Under the pieces are notes generated by a model, which was not told where the DNA came from, did no database searches, and saw nothing but the letters and a program-made list of their open reading frames with translations. Positions 12,236-23,860 of a DNA stretch of 64,000 bases are shown piece by piece. The stretch is taken from the NCBI RefSeq assembly GCF_010389155.1, contig NC_057761.1, positions 11,472,501 through 11,536,500 of the forward strand. Reading direction: 5' to 3'. The position numbers were made by a program, and so were the translations under genes. This DNA is from Erigeron canadensis. Taxonomy: Eukaryota; Streptophyta; Magnoliopsida; Asterales; Asteraceae. The first letter of the stretch is position 1, and every line of letters starts with the position of its first letter.

Positions 12236-12652
12236 ATGTAGGGGTGAGTTATTTTGAGTACAAGGGGAAAAAAAGTACAAAAAGTATATGTGTAAGTTAA
12301 CTAAGGGGAAAAAAAGTACAAAAAGTATATGTGTAAGTTAACTTACTTCCTTCTTCTCCGGCGAGACTGTCGCCGCCAACCACCACCATGACCATCTCCG
12401 ACCACCACCACCATGATCATTTCCGACCACTACCATGATCCTCCAGTGACGGCGACCATCTCCGGCGAGACTTACACATGTGGTCCTTGTCGCCGGAGAT
12501 GGTCGCCGTCGGCGGAGAATCATGGTGGTGGTCGGAGATGATCATGGTGTTGGTCGGAGATGGAAATAAGAAGGAAATAAGTTAACGTACACATGTACTT
12601 TTTGTACTTTTTTTAATGTCTATACTAAAATTAACTTTCTCCTATATATATA
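12236..12652. mobile_element. palindromic MITE with internal inverted arms
   Basis: The left arm contains AAAAAAGTACAAAAAGTATA with AGTTAACT; the right arm contains the matching AGTTAACGTACACATGT then ACTTTTTGTACTTTTTT (to about 12614). Inner arms around CATCTCCGACCACCACCACC and its complement extend the palindrome. The left arm is itself duplicated in tandem (about 12260-12302 and 12303-12345). The element is flanked by TATATATA/AGGGGTGAG sequences, as are its neighbour and the copy at 62973. No coding capacity. Confidence 0.6.
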
Positions 12653-12968
12653 TAGGGGTGAGATATTTTGAGACCACCTCTTATTTTAGGACCAACTTGG
12701 ACCATTGATTTTTGTACACCATCATCATCTACTACGATATACTAAGACTTTTTTGTAAAAACACTAAGACTTTCCGGCGACGGGCCATCAGAAAATCATT
12801 AAGTTAACTTACACATGATTTTTCTGTGGGCCCGTTGCTGGAAAGTCTTAGTGTTTTTACAAAAAAGTCTTTTATATCGTAGTAGATGATGATGGTGGTA
12901 TGTAAGTTACGAAAATCAATGGTCCTTTTTTGGACTTTTTTTAGTTGGTCTCAAATTATCTTTCCAAT
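12653..12968. mobile_element. palindromic MITE, second family member
   Basis: The arms begin AGGGGTGAGATATTTTGAGA and end TTGGTCTCAAATTATCTTT. Inside, ACACTAAGACTTTCCGGC is answered by the complement GCTGGAAAGTCTTAGTGT, and AAGTTAACTTACACATGATT sits near the centre. The same inner sequence occurs in the element at 62973-63295, so both belong to one family. It lies directly after the previous MITE. Confidence 0.7.
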
Positions 12969-13981
12969 ATATATATATATATATATATAAGGGAGAAAAT
13001 GTTTGTTTTTGATTATTTTTTGTTTTTTTTCTCTTCTTTTTTCCTTTTTTTTCTTTATAACTAATTCTAAAATAAAATTTTAAAAAATTTTTAAAAGTAA
13101 TTTTTTTTAAAGGTCGTAACCCGTAAGTTATAAGCAAATTCTGTGAGTCTATGGCGGAGCCATGATAGTTAAGGGCATAGCTCGTTAGGTAGATCACCCA
13201 ATCACCGATCACCCCCTATGACATATCACTCCCACCAGCTACCCCTTATTTATATCCTTAAAGGCGAAGCCCGTACCGTATCCTTATATGTATAGCTCAC
13301 TAACTCGAATTAATATTATTATTTATTTTTTTTAACTTGTTTTTTGGAATAAGTTAATTAAAAAAAGAATGAAAAAAGTAAAAAAATATATATATAAAAA
13401 AATAAAGTTAAAAAAAGAAAATAAAAAATGAACCTTATCTCTCTTTTCTCCTTAAGATTCTTATCTCAGGATCTCTACCTTATATCTATATTTATTTATA
13501 TTATAACTAAAAGAATAGGTTGAGATTACAGTTTGCACCTCTAATTCGTCTTCTTTAACCTAATTTTTCCTCCTAATTAATCTAGCTCTCTCTTTTTTTT
13601 CTAGATTTTTTATTTATTTATTGCTTATTAAATAGATAATAATATTTAAAATCTATCATAAATCTTTTCCTATCAAAACAAATCTTTTTAAATTTTAAAG
13701 ATATATACTATTCTTAAAACTCTCACAAGAAGTTATTATATATACAACCTAAATAAACTTTATTAATCGTTTTCCTCATTCTTCTCCTTTATATCTTAAA
13801 AAAAATCATGTTCATATAACTTATCAACAAAAGAAACATACGTGTTTTTTATATCACTTTAATTTAATTTTTGGTATTTTGTTCATGTTTGCTCATTATT
13901 CAATATTGAATTGTTATGTTATTGTTATTTTTCAACTCTTTTAATTTATTTTGTTTTCAATTGTAGGTTGATCATGGCTTC
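12969..13981. other. gene-free region with simple repeats
   Basis: A (TA)n run at 12967-12989 is followed by T- and A-rich sequence with no coding frame of interest. About 13110-13300 (GGTCGTAACCCGTAAG..., CACCCAATCACCGATC) is less AT-rich and may be an old SINE or LTR piece, but I could not identify it. Confidence 0.4.
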
Positions 13982-13984
13982 TTA

Positions 13985-14211
13985 GGGCGCATTTGGTTCA
14001 CATAATATTTTTAGAAGGAATGAAATCTTTTGAAGGAATTGGAATATGAATAAATGGAATTTGACGGAATGTTTTTAATTTTTTGAGAATTCAAGTGACA
14101 GGAGGAATCAAATTCCTTCCTCCACTCTCAAGGAATGGAGATTCCATCAAATGATGGAATGTTTACATTTCTACGCAATGAGATTCCTCTTTCTTTGAAC
14201 AACCAAACGCA
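13985..14211. mobile_element. Tourist-like (PIF/Harbinger) MITE
   Basis: Inverted ends GGGCGCATTTGGTTC (13985) and GAACAACCAAACGCA (to 14211) are flanked on both sides by TTA (13982-13984 and 14212-14214), the 3-bp target duplication of PIF/Harbinger elements. The inside has inverted GGAATGGA/TCCATTCC-like blocks. It is 227 bases long with no coding capacity. Confidence 0.7.
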
Positions 14212-16083
14212 TTAAGAAATATTCTACAAAATTTTTTATTCTTTTAAATTTATTTTGCTTATTAATTTTTATTTTTTTTTGAACGACATTTTGCTTATTA
14301 ATTTATTTTGCTCGTTATTATATTTTTCTTTTTTAAATTTAGAATATGACATATTTTTTTATATGAAAAGAATGTATGTTGGTTTATGTTGAAAATTTGA
14401 ACCTACATTAATTATCATCTAACACATATATATGATTATGATTCCTTTTGACATATATATTTTGAGATTATCCATTTATCGGAAAAGCTGAAGACTAGTA
14501 TCTTCTATAGATAGATTAAAAACTACTCGTACCTTAAAATGCTTAATAGCTATATTCTATCTTCTATAGATAGATGGCATGATTCATGCTGGACCTTTAG
14601 ATTACTTAAATCAATAATTTGGAATTTTTAATTATTTGAAATTACTATTAAAAAATAAAATAAAATAAAATTTTAAAATGAATCAAACCCAGTTCCAATG
14701 AGTTTTAATTACTTCGTTATATTTTTTTTAACTTCGTCTCTATTTCGGTTATTCTAAAGCATATTATAATTAATCTTGAATTTTAAAACATACGAATATT
14801 ATAATATAGTCCGGCCTAATACTCGTACGATGTACGGTAGCTATATAGATTGTATCATAATGAAATTCGAATATGCCTCATACATGATTCGTGAGTATGA
14901 AATAAATTGTAGTAAAAGTAAATCAATGATCGAAACTAAATTATAATAAACATTGATCATAAATATAATACATGTTTAGTTAGAGTTTTGGATTTACCTT
15001 AAATATTCAAAACTAGAGTTTTGGATTTACCTTAAATATTCAAAACCACATCAAACTCGAAACTTGTAAGCATAAATTGATGACAAATAGCCTTGTGATT
15101 TCGAATCGTAAACTCAAATTTTTGAAGTCTTAATGTTAATATCTTATTATAGTTAATATAAGTAATAGGAGTTGAAGAATTGAGAAGGAAAAAAAAGACA
15201 ATTTGTTAATGAAAAAACGATCAATCAAATAAGGTTATAATGTCTTTTGTATTAATAAGCCAAGAGTTATAGTTTAATTTTAAGTCAAATAAGAAAATTG
15301 AATTTATATACAACTAAAAATGTTAACTTAACAAAATAAATAAATTAAAAGGACACATATCGATAAAGGATTACGTCACGTGTCGTTTTCAAGAATATGT
15401 CAATCCTGTTTTAGTTTATTGGTAGATTGCTTTTTTTAAATTTCAAAGTACAATATCTACCAATAAAAAACATGATTGTAAACTTTTTTTATCGACACGT
15501 AACGATATATTATAATGACAAGTGTTATTTTGGTCATATTCCTTTAAATAATTTATATAATATATTCCTTTTTTAAACCCTCTAATCTATATATATTTAA
15601 ATTAGGATTAGGATAATAATAAATTTATTATTTAAACTAAGATATATATTAGTTTCCTAAGTTATTAGAACTTATACCGATCCTACATATGGTATGTTGT
15701 ATTACGATTATGAAGCTTTAACGCTTCTAATCCATTTCTTATGTTTTTCTTTTTTATTACTAGCTAATCAACCCGGGTTAAACGATAAATACTTTGCAAA
15801 TAAACCGAATGATACCCGGATAACTTTAAAATATGTTGTCATATTAAAATGTATAATAACAACGTTAAATAAGTTGAAAAGTTGTGATAAATTATTATGT
15901 AAAAAACAAAACTAAAAGGAAACAATAGTTGTTTAGTTGTGGACATAGGTTAAAACACATTCGGTTGGCAAAAACAAAAACGTTATCCGGAAAAAAAACA
16001 CCATAGTTTCGGTCTATTATAAGGAAAAAATAGGGTGATTAAAATCTTACATAATAATGTGGACATTTAATAAAAATTTATAT
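14212..16083. other. gene-free AT-rich region
   Basis: No gene recognised. A direct repeat AGAGTTTTGGATTTACCTTAA occurs at about 14981 and 15014. At 15760 CTAG is followed by CTAATCAACCCGGGTT; read on the minus strand this is a palindrome followed by TGATTAG and CTAG, a possible minus-strand Helitron 3' end. Short open frames (for example 15694-15915) show no domain. Confidence 0.4.
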
Positions 16084-16677
16084 TAATGATACATATTTAA
16101 AAAAAAAGATATTTCTAATTTTAAATAAAAAAGTATGACGATGTCATAATTAAAATAAAAGGATGTGTGGTAATACAATTATTAAAAAATCTTATGTCAT
16201 CACAATCTTTTTTTATTAATATAATAGATTAATGACACATATTTAAAAAAGAGTTAATTTCAAATATCGTCCTTGTGGTTTTACCAAAAAATCACGTTTC
16301 ATCCCTTAAACTTCTAAATGACATTGGTAGTCCTTTATACGCGGATAATGGTCACGTTTAGTTCTTTAGTCGACCGTATAAAGGACGAAACATGAACATC
16401 ACCTGTTAGATTAAAGGACGAAATGTGACCATCATCCGTTAGATTAAAGGACTAAACATGACTATTATCCGCGTATAAAGGACTACCAATGTCATTTTGA
16501 AGCTTAAAGGATGAAACATGATTTTTTGGTAAAACCACAAGGACGATTTGTGAAATTAACTCTTTAAAAAAAGGATATTTTGGATTTTAAATACAAAATT
16601 TGATGATGTCATAATTAAAATAAAAGGATGTGTAGTAATATAATTTTTAAAAAATCTTATGTCATCACAATCTTTTA
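16084..16677. repeat. ~146-base tandem duplication, second copy split by a MITE
   Basis: Copy 1 is about 16084-16229; copy 2 is about 16230-16250 plus 16554-16677. Both run TAATGA(T/C)ACATATTTAAAA, then GATGTCATAATTAAAATAAA, then CTTATGTCATCACAATCTTT. The MITE at 16251-16562 sits inside copy 2. Confidence 0.7.
16251..16562. mobile_element. palindromic MITE, MULE-like by its 9-bp flank
   Basis: Long inverted arms: GAGTTAATTTCAAATATCGT...CCTTGTGGTTTTACC against GGTAAAACCACAAGG...ATTTGTGAAATTAACTC. The centre has repeated TTAGATTAAAGGAC phrases. TTTAAAAAA abuts both ends, which would fit a 9-bp Mutator-type target duplication, although the sequence is low-complexity. No coding capacity. Confidence 0.7.
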
Positions 16678-16713
16678 TTGTTATTGTTATTGTTATTGTT
16701 ATTGTTATTGTTA

Positions 16714-16797
<84 letters not shown>
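16675..16797. repeat. (TTATTG)n then (TTA)n microsatellite
   Basis: About 120 bases of TTATTG followed by TTA units. On the minus strand it continues directly from the 3' end of the SINE-like copy at 16798, so it probably grew from that copy's TAA-type tail. Confidence 0.95.
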
Positions 16798-16798
<1 letters not shown>

Positions 16799-17075
16799 TC
16801 TTAGAACGACATTCTATCATATTTTTAATTTTAAAGATGCATGTCTAGGATTAAATTCAGGACTTTTAAAAAACCTTTATTCATCTACTCTCACAAATAT
16901 GGGAAGCGTGACTCGAACATATATTGATTATTGTTATTACTATTATTGTTATTTTTAGAATGACATTCTCTCGTACTCTTATTTTTAAATTACACGCATG
17001 CCTAGGATTAAACTCAGGATTTTCGAAAAACCCTTATTGATCAATTCTTACAAACATGGGAAGTGTGACTCGAAC
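16798..17075 (-). mobile_element. two tandem SINE-like copies
   Basis: Copy 1 (about 16798-16920) and copy 2 (about 16957-17075) share, on the minus strand, a box B-like GTTCGAGTCAC, CTTCCCAT.TTTGT, AATCCTAG.CATGC and GAATGTC.TTCTA. Each then runs into a TAA/AAC-type tail. A third, truncated relative lies at about 55640-55740. Confidence 0.5.
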
Positions 17076-17948
17076 CCTCATGAGAAGTCAAGTTTTACAA
17101 ATTGTTATTTGTCAACTCGGTTTCATTGTCTACTTGAATCAACCATGACCATTGCACGATAGGAGAAAACATGTCTAAGTGAACATATATGTTCATACTT
17201 GAGCGTTTGTTTAAATTATTTGTTATTTGCTTTATTTATTTGTCATTTGCATTTTATGTTTTCTTTTCTTAGTTTAAAAATCAAATCTTAATAATCCTTT
17301 CTTTTTATTAACAAAGTGCATTTCAAAAGATTAGATAGTTGATTTAAGTTTTCAATTCACCATGTAACACCATGTTTTGTAAATATGTGGATTTGAAAAT
17401 TTTTTCAACATAAAACATAACTCCGTTAAGTAAAATGTGGAAGCGACGTTTAAAATTCCCATTTGATCCATAACGGAATCAATAAAACACATTAAATGTT
17501 TCAAAAAGGTGTTACCAACAGTATCATCACAATAATTCTTATGAAATTCACAATCAATATAACAAACGCCAAACAGCTAAATAATGTCTACTTAAATAAA
17601 TACAACTATGGGTACCTAAAGTCAGCGTCCATAAGCTCCAGTAAAAGCAACCCATCTCACAAGCAAGCTACTGTGACAATCGCCAAAATCGGATCAACAA
17701 AAATTTTTAATATAAAGATTAATAAGTTAGTCTTTCCTAATTATAAATTAAGTGAAGCTTAATTAAGTAAGAAATATGTGTTAGAACTTTTATTTGATTA
17801 TTATGTTGAAAACGGATAACTATTTATGTTCTAATAATACAGAACAAGATAACAATTAATGTTCTATACTTACAGAACATGTATCTATAAGATGTTGTGG
17901 TTACAGAACATCTATTTATTTGAACCGTTAAATCATACACTATCTCGG

Positions 17949-18030
17949 ATGTTTTGTAAAACAAATTACTATATGAATACATGGGTCTTTTAAGATGTTT
18001 TGTAAAACAAATTACTATATGAACACATGG
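17949..18030. repeat. direct repeat of 35 bases
   Basis: GATGTTTTGTAAAACAAATT followed by ACTATATGAA(T/C)ACATGG occurs at 17949-17983 and again at about 17994-18029, ten bases apart, inside the probable LTR. Confidence 0.8.
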
Positions 18031-18149
18031 ATTTAGATCCGAAGAATAAATATGTCAAACTACTATCTCGGATTCAAGGACATGGTATATGTTCTATTAT
18101 GATTTAATATGTTTGGATTCAAGAGAATATTATATGATGTAATGTATAT

Positions 18150-18425
18150 AAATATACGGTTCTCTGATGACAGTTAAACCCTGTATATTGTTAAGATATG
18201 AAATACATATTAAGGTTCCGTGATGACAGTAAAATCCTGTATATTGTTAAGATATGAAATATATATATATACATTAAGGTTCTGTGATGACAGTTAAACC
18301 CTGTATATTGTTAAGTTATGAAATATATATATATATAGGTTATGTGATGACCGTTAAACCTGTATATTGTTAAGATTCGAAATATATATTAAGGTTATGT
18401 GATGGCAGTAAAGACCTATATATAT
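18150..18425. repeat. five-unit minisatellite in the LTR
   Basis: About five units of 55-65 bases, each with GGTT(C/A)(T/C)(G/C)TGATG-like, CAGTTAAACCCTGTATATTG and TTAAGATATGAAATA blocks, separated by (TA)n of variable length. The last unit is degenerate. Confidence 0.8.
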
Positions 18426-19069
18426 ATATATACGACAAAGACTTGTGTATTGTTATGATATGAATTATTTGAGAAATTTCTATGGTTAGAGTAACGACCT
18501 ATATGTTGTTATTATGTGAATTATTTGTTAACTTTCGGTATCAACAGTTTACCTATGGATATTCATGGTATGAATACCAATTAAGTTTTCATTGTGATAG
18601 AATAACTATCTATCTTTATATTATGACTGTCTATTATGGAAATATATTTCCAAAAATGTTTCGGATGAATGGTCAAGGATATCATTGGGATTATACAGGT
18701 AAGGGTATTACTAAAACCTTATTATCCACCACACTATATTGTTGTAAAACCTATGACCTCACCAATTTTATGTTGACGTCTTTTAAACTGTATTCTGAGG
18801 GAATTAAGGCAGTATCGGAGCAGGCTTGGTTTGGAGTCTCATATGCATACATTAGAGAAACGGAGGATTTTGATTAGTTAATTTCTTTTTAGAAGTAGTT
18901 GTTCAAGTTCTATGAACGTATCTACTTTCCTTGTAAAGAAATGCTTCGTTTATAAATACAATCCGATAACGTCTCATTTAGAGGTCGTTTGTTATAATGT
19001 GTGATTGTGATTCATCTAATTGTTCACACCTTCCATTTCCGCAAAATTAAATATTTTGGGGGTGTGACA

Positions 19070-19587
19070 GATTGTTATTAGAGCCACAGGTTATAGCGTA
19101 CTAGGTTGCATTAGTGAGCCTGATAAGGATTTCGTTAGGCTACATTAATGAACTTAGACTATAACTGTATTCCTGGAAAACTGCTATCTATACTTGCTTA
19201 CATGCTTAGACTTGCTTTACATAGGACGGTAGTTAGATTTAAGGATGCTTAAATTTAACGGGTAGATACTATATAGATCTTACTAATGCTTCTCCGATCA
19301 ACCCTCATATCTCATCAGACGAACACCATCACATCCGGAAAAGTTTTGAGTTTTCTTGAAGTTTCAAACTTTTCATCTTTAGTCAATACGAGATATCAAG
19401 AATTTCATTTTTAAGTTAATACAGAATGTTGAAACTTGCGAGATTTAGAACATATTATATTTTTTCAGGACTTTAAATTTTCATTTTAGTCCCGTAAGTT
19501 TTGAAAATATCACTTTTTGTTCCTGTAGTTTCGGGACGATCAATTCTAAGCTCTAGTTTCAAAATTTTCAATTTTGGTCTCTCTGGG
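19070..19587 (+). other. primer binding site and truncated leader of the gypsy-like element
   Basis: GATTGTTATTAGAGCC at 19070-19085 resembles the initiator tRNA-Met primer site (TGGTATCAGAGC) with changes. The following 500 bases read like retrotransposon leader. No gag or pol follows, so the element is truncated or deleted. Confidence 0.45.
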
Positions 19588-19845
19588 TATGTTCTTGAGT
19601 TTTTTTTAAAAGGGAAAGGAAAGGATTATGAAGGATATTAAAATTTTTTGTGTTCTTTAGTTTTATTTAAAAGAAGAAGAGAAAAGAAAGGAAAAGATAT
19701 AGAAGGATAATTCAATAGATTTTGTTAAGGATATTTTCTTCCCAATTTTGGGATGATTTGAAAGGAAAGAAAATCTACTCTTTCTCTTCCATTCATCTCT
19801 CTTCTCTTTTTCCCTCTTCCTTCATAAAAAAAACTCAAGAACATA
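19588..19845. mobile_element. MITE with 20-base inverted ends
   Basis: TATGTTCTTGAGTTTTTTTT at the left is answered exactly by AAAAAAAACTCAAGAACATA at the right. The body is purine-rich then pyrimidine-rich (GGAAAGGA / CTTCCATTC), forming a longer imperfect palindrome. No coding capacity. Confidence 0.75.
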
Positions 19846-20582
19846 AGCTTTAGCTACACAGTTGTAAATTTTGATCGTTGAAGTTAAAGTTTCACAAATG
19901 CTAGTATATTTCCCCATAGTTGGAAAAACTTTTTGAAGAAGTCTTATCACGAAAATACCTCGATTCATTTTATAAATTCTGGTTTGTAAACCAACATCGA
20001 TATTTGTCATTTGATGAGATACGTAACCCACTATCATCTTCGAATCAATATTACTCTCGTGCTCACGAAAACTGTCAAGGAATCTATGACGGATTATCAA
20101 CAAAGACTTCACGTAGGTTAATCTTTATGGTGGTTCAGCCGACGACTAATCTTTACGGTGGTTCAGCCGACGACGATTTATTTAAGAACGGTCATAATGA
20201 AACGATTCTCGTAATCATTCCATCAAATCTAGACAACGAGTCTCACTACGCTAAGCTTACCAACTTATCAAAAGTTAAATAAATGATGATAAGACACATG
20301 AAATACTGACATCATAAAAATGGTACGTAACGTTTTTATGATTATAGTATGTGATGTTGAATAACATTAATTGGTTAGAAATGGTTAGTTCACAAATTTG
20401 GTATGCGCCAACGGTGTGGCGGGTTAGCTGCCGGTACACCTTTAGAGGTAGCATCATAGAGGGTTACGAACTTACCATGAATGAACAACAGAATATTTAC
20501 CATTATTTTTCTCATCTCATTCACGAAACAAATAGTACTATTAACAATCTATTGGAGTGTGATCATTTTATTATAAATCGCA
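19846..20582. other. gene-free stretch before copia-1
   Basis: Open frames up to 120 codons here (19920-20282) have no recognisable domain. A short tandem repeat TGGTTCAGCCGACGAC occurs at about 20131 and 20159. It may be more of the gypsy-like element's leader. Confidence 0.4.
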
Positions 20583-21261
20583 TGTTCGGGAATAATTTAA
20601 GCCTACGGGGTCACACGAAATGACACGATAACTCGATAATATTAATTGATATATTAAAGTAATATATTGATTAGTTTGATCACGAAATGATTAATTAAAC
20701 ATAATTAAAGGGTTAATTGTATTTAATTAATTAAAGAGGAGGATTAAAATGTGAAAATTGGAAAATGGATTTAGGCCCTAAAGCTAGGGGGGCCGTCCAC
20801 ATTAGGGCTTTTTAAGCCTTAATCTAGCTTATTTTCCAAGCAAGGTTTAACCTAATTAACCCCTATATATAGAGGGCTTAATTCTAGGTTTTGGTGGTTG
20901 TTACACACACTTTTCACATAAGCAATTCTCTCCTTTATTTCTCCTTTTCTTTGAAGTGGCCGAAATCTCTTTTCTTTAGGGGATTTTGACTTCAAGTTAA
21001 GGGTTTGAACAAAGGGTTGTTCGGTTAGTGATTGGGGTACTAGCATACGTTATCCGGGGTGTCTAGTGTGCGATCGTAGAGGGGTTTTGCTTTAAACCCT
21101 AAGCATTAATAATAATCTTATTATTATTATCTTTATTGGAGCTTGCATAAGGTACATGACTCAATTCTAGTCTTTGTTAATTAATTTGATTGCATATATG
21201 TTTCGATTTCTTCCGTTGCACATACTCGTGATTATGTTGTTTAGGTGTTCATATTCTAACA
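20583..21261 (+). repeat. 5' LTR of copia-1
   Basis: It starts TGTTCGGGAAT and ends TATTCTAACA, giving TG...CA ends, and is 679 bases long. A TATA box (TATATATA, 20864-20871) lies mid-LTR. A primer site follows at once. The start is the less certain end because no second LTR is available to compare. Confidence 0.6.
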
Positions 21262-21276
21262 GTGGTATCACGAGCC
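21262..21276 (+). other. primer binding site of copia-1
   Basis: GTGGTATCACGAGCC directly after the LTR matches the initiator tRNA-Met primer site used by plant copia elements, apart from an extra base in TATCA-GAGC. Confidence 0.75.
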
Positions 21277-22916
21277 ACATATGTGATCTATTAATTACAA
21301 AGATCAAAACTTGAAGAGGGGTTTAAGGGTTAGTTGATTTTAATTAATTGTTAAATAATTAAAAGGTTGTTTTTTCTTATTTTTAATTAATTAAATCGGA
21401 TCTTGATTAAATAAATTTAAGGTTTTTGTTTAATTAAAATTTCAACCTCATTCAATGGAGATTGAAACCATCAAGCAAGTTTTGAATTGTGAATTGACAT
21501 GATATATGTGATGAATTGCATGATTATGTGTATCTTGATTATTTAAAGTTGTTAAATAATAGTAAAATCACAAGAAGTTCATGCAAAATTTATTGTGATT
21601 TTACTGGATATATAGAGATATATTTTTGCAAAGCAGGATGATCCAATAATTAGGGTTGATTATTAGAAAATTATGTGACAATGTGAATTTTTCGTGTAAA
21701 TTTTCTGGTTTGCGACTGTTTTCTAAAAAATTCATATCTTTTAATCGGTAATGAGTTAGAATCCAAATTCGGACTGTTGATTGTAAACACATAGGGCTAC
21801 AACTTTTTAGTTTTGGTCGAAAGCTGAATCTGACCAGAAACAGGCTTAAAATGGTTGTGAAGCTACTGGAAATTTCCAGTCAGCATGTTTTTATGTGTTT
21901 ATGTGCTATGTGTTAGTTATTTTGTTTAAAGGCTTACGCAATCAAGGTAACTTGATGCATGTGGTCCTCAATCAAGGTAACTTGATGCATGAACCATAGT
22001 GACCATGTTTTGGTGGCCTACCTTAACTTGTTACATGATTAAGTAGTTCGTAATTAGTAAAGTTTATTAATTTTTGCATTGTTTATAAGTTGTATAAAGG
22101 TGATGCAAAATTTGGTTTTTGAAAATAAACTTGACTAAGAACTATCGAAATAGAGATTTCATTAATAAAATTGGAGTCTTGCAACCTTGAGATACATCGG
22201 CTCACCCATTTGAACAAACTCTAAGAGAGGTATAAGTCGGAGTGCGCTAGCCTTCTAAAAGGGCGGATTTTTAATTGCGTCCATCGCAAACCTTTGCCCT
22301 TGCGCTTCTTTGTACGTTCAAATGGAGCTACCGAGCTCTTTTGTGTTGTTAAGACTAAACAAATGATTTTATTAAATATTATGTTTCGAAGATTATGCAT
22401 GAGTCTTCAAACATAAACTTTTGATTCACATCAAATGCATTACCCATTTAAAGTTAAGTCAATGCCACCCACTTTGCTAAGAACACTTGCCAGTGCTTTT
22501 TGCTCTACGTGAGACGTAGGTGAATTGTATCTCTTCAAGGTAGATTACCACTCGTTGTGAGACAACGGTGAACTATTTACATGTTCTTAATTGGGCGACT
22601 TAAAACGAGTTAAGAGGTGAGACCTTAACCCGTGGCATAAGATGGGACAAAACATGTTTACAAAACACTTAATACCCCTTTACAGTGTTGTTGTAAGTCC
22701 CATAATTCTAGGAGTTGCATGAATGCAATTATCGATTCTCGATTACCTTTTGAATACCGTCATTTCTAGCAGATCAACTGATGAAATGATTGTATGTCAA
22801 GTTGGATCCTAGCCTTAAAAAATTAATTTGTTAGATGAATTTAACAAGGGTAAATTACATTTCTTAAGGATTAATTATCAAAAAACCCGATAATTGAACT
22901 TTTGTCTGTTTTGAAG

Positions 22917-23570
22917 ATGGCAACAACAAATCCTTCTCAAAACATACACCAATCGGCTTTCAGGTCGATGCTAGAAAGGAAAAAACATTCTGGAACCAAA
23001 CTTCAATGACTGGTTTCAAGTCATTGATGAGCAAACACCATTGTTCCGGGGGCGAATGCTTAAACTTGAAAGTTGGCTGCATACAATGCTCAGTACGATA
23101 GACACAATGAGGTTGCTTGTTTAATGTTGGAAAGCATGAATGCCGACCTTCAAAAGCAATTTGAGCATTCATTTCCATGTGATATGCTCACTGAACTCAA
23201 GTCTTTGTACTAAAAGCAAGCCGGAGTGGAGTTGTTCGACCTAGTTGATCAACTTCATGACTTGCGACACGAGCATGGAACATCGGTTAGTCCTCAAGTA
23301 CTCTAGTTGAAAAGATACTCATGGGCAATTGAAAAGGTTGAACTATGCTTATCATCTGCATATTACTATTGGCATGAACCTAAAAAGCGGATTTTTTAGG
23401 AGTTCGTGCGCAATTGTAATATGCATAGCATTAGTAAAACCACAGCTAAACTTCATGTCATGTTAATTGAGTATGAGAAAGAGCTTCCAAGGAAATCTGC
23501 TACATCCCGAGTTCTTATGATAAAGGGGGGAAAGGTTCGGAAAGCAAAACAACCGTAAGCTAAGGGCAAG
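22917..23570 (+). pseudogene. copia-1 gag remnant
   Basis: The frame opens with ATG at 22917 (MATTNPSQNIHQSAF) and includes the gag phrases FNDWFQVID, AYAQYDRHNEV and ELKSLY, with repeated stop codons and frame changes (for example TAA at about 23211 and TAG at about 23304). The order and content fit the UBN2-type gag of copia elements. It cannot make a full protein. Confidence 0.7.
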
Positions 23571-23860
23571 ATTTTTGGTAAGAGAAGACAAGTTGTGTTT
23601 GTCTCAAAACCTTAAAAGACCCTTTTGGCAAAAGGAGCATACGGCTAAAGTATCTAGCTGAGTTGAATGTGAATAAGAAGCAAGCTGGTTCGGCAAGTCT
23701 TCAAGTATCTTCAAAATTGAATTATATGCGTTGTTATACAAATAATAATTCAATAGCAAAGAGTCAAGTTTAACTTGGACTCTAATTATCTTTGACATAG
23801 TCATCTTGTTTAATTTTGTCAAGAAATGCATTTAAAGACTTCAAAGGGATGGTGTCTTAC

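Larger units (their letters stand above)
17363..19069 (+). repeat. probable Ty3/gypsy long terminal repeat
   Basis: It starts TGTAACACC and ends GGTGTGACA, giving TG...CA ends with short inverted repeats. A tRNA-Met-type primer site follows immediately. It is 1.7 kb long with no convincing coding sequence; the 131-codon frame at 18482-18877 lies inside and matches no family I know. The ends and the leader after the PBS look like chromovirus-type gypsy LTRs from Asteraceae, which is an inference. The partner LTR was not found in this window. Confidence 0.55.

Noticed and set aside
16659..16958. 99-codon frame with a long Ile/Val run
   Set aside because: It is a translation of the (TTATTG)n/(TTA)n microsatellite and the SINE-like copy.
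18482..18877. 131-codon open frame inside the gypsy-like LTR
   Set aside because: No recognisable domain, poor start context, and it lies between LTR ends; treated as chance.
19920..20282. 120-codon frame near the truncated gypsy-like leader, with an antisense 96-codon frame
   Set aside because: Overlapping frames on both strands, no domain, and a tandem GGTTCAGCCGACGAC repeat inside.
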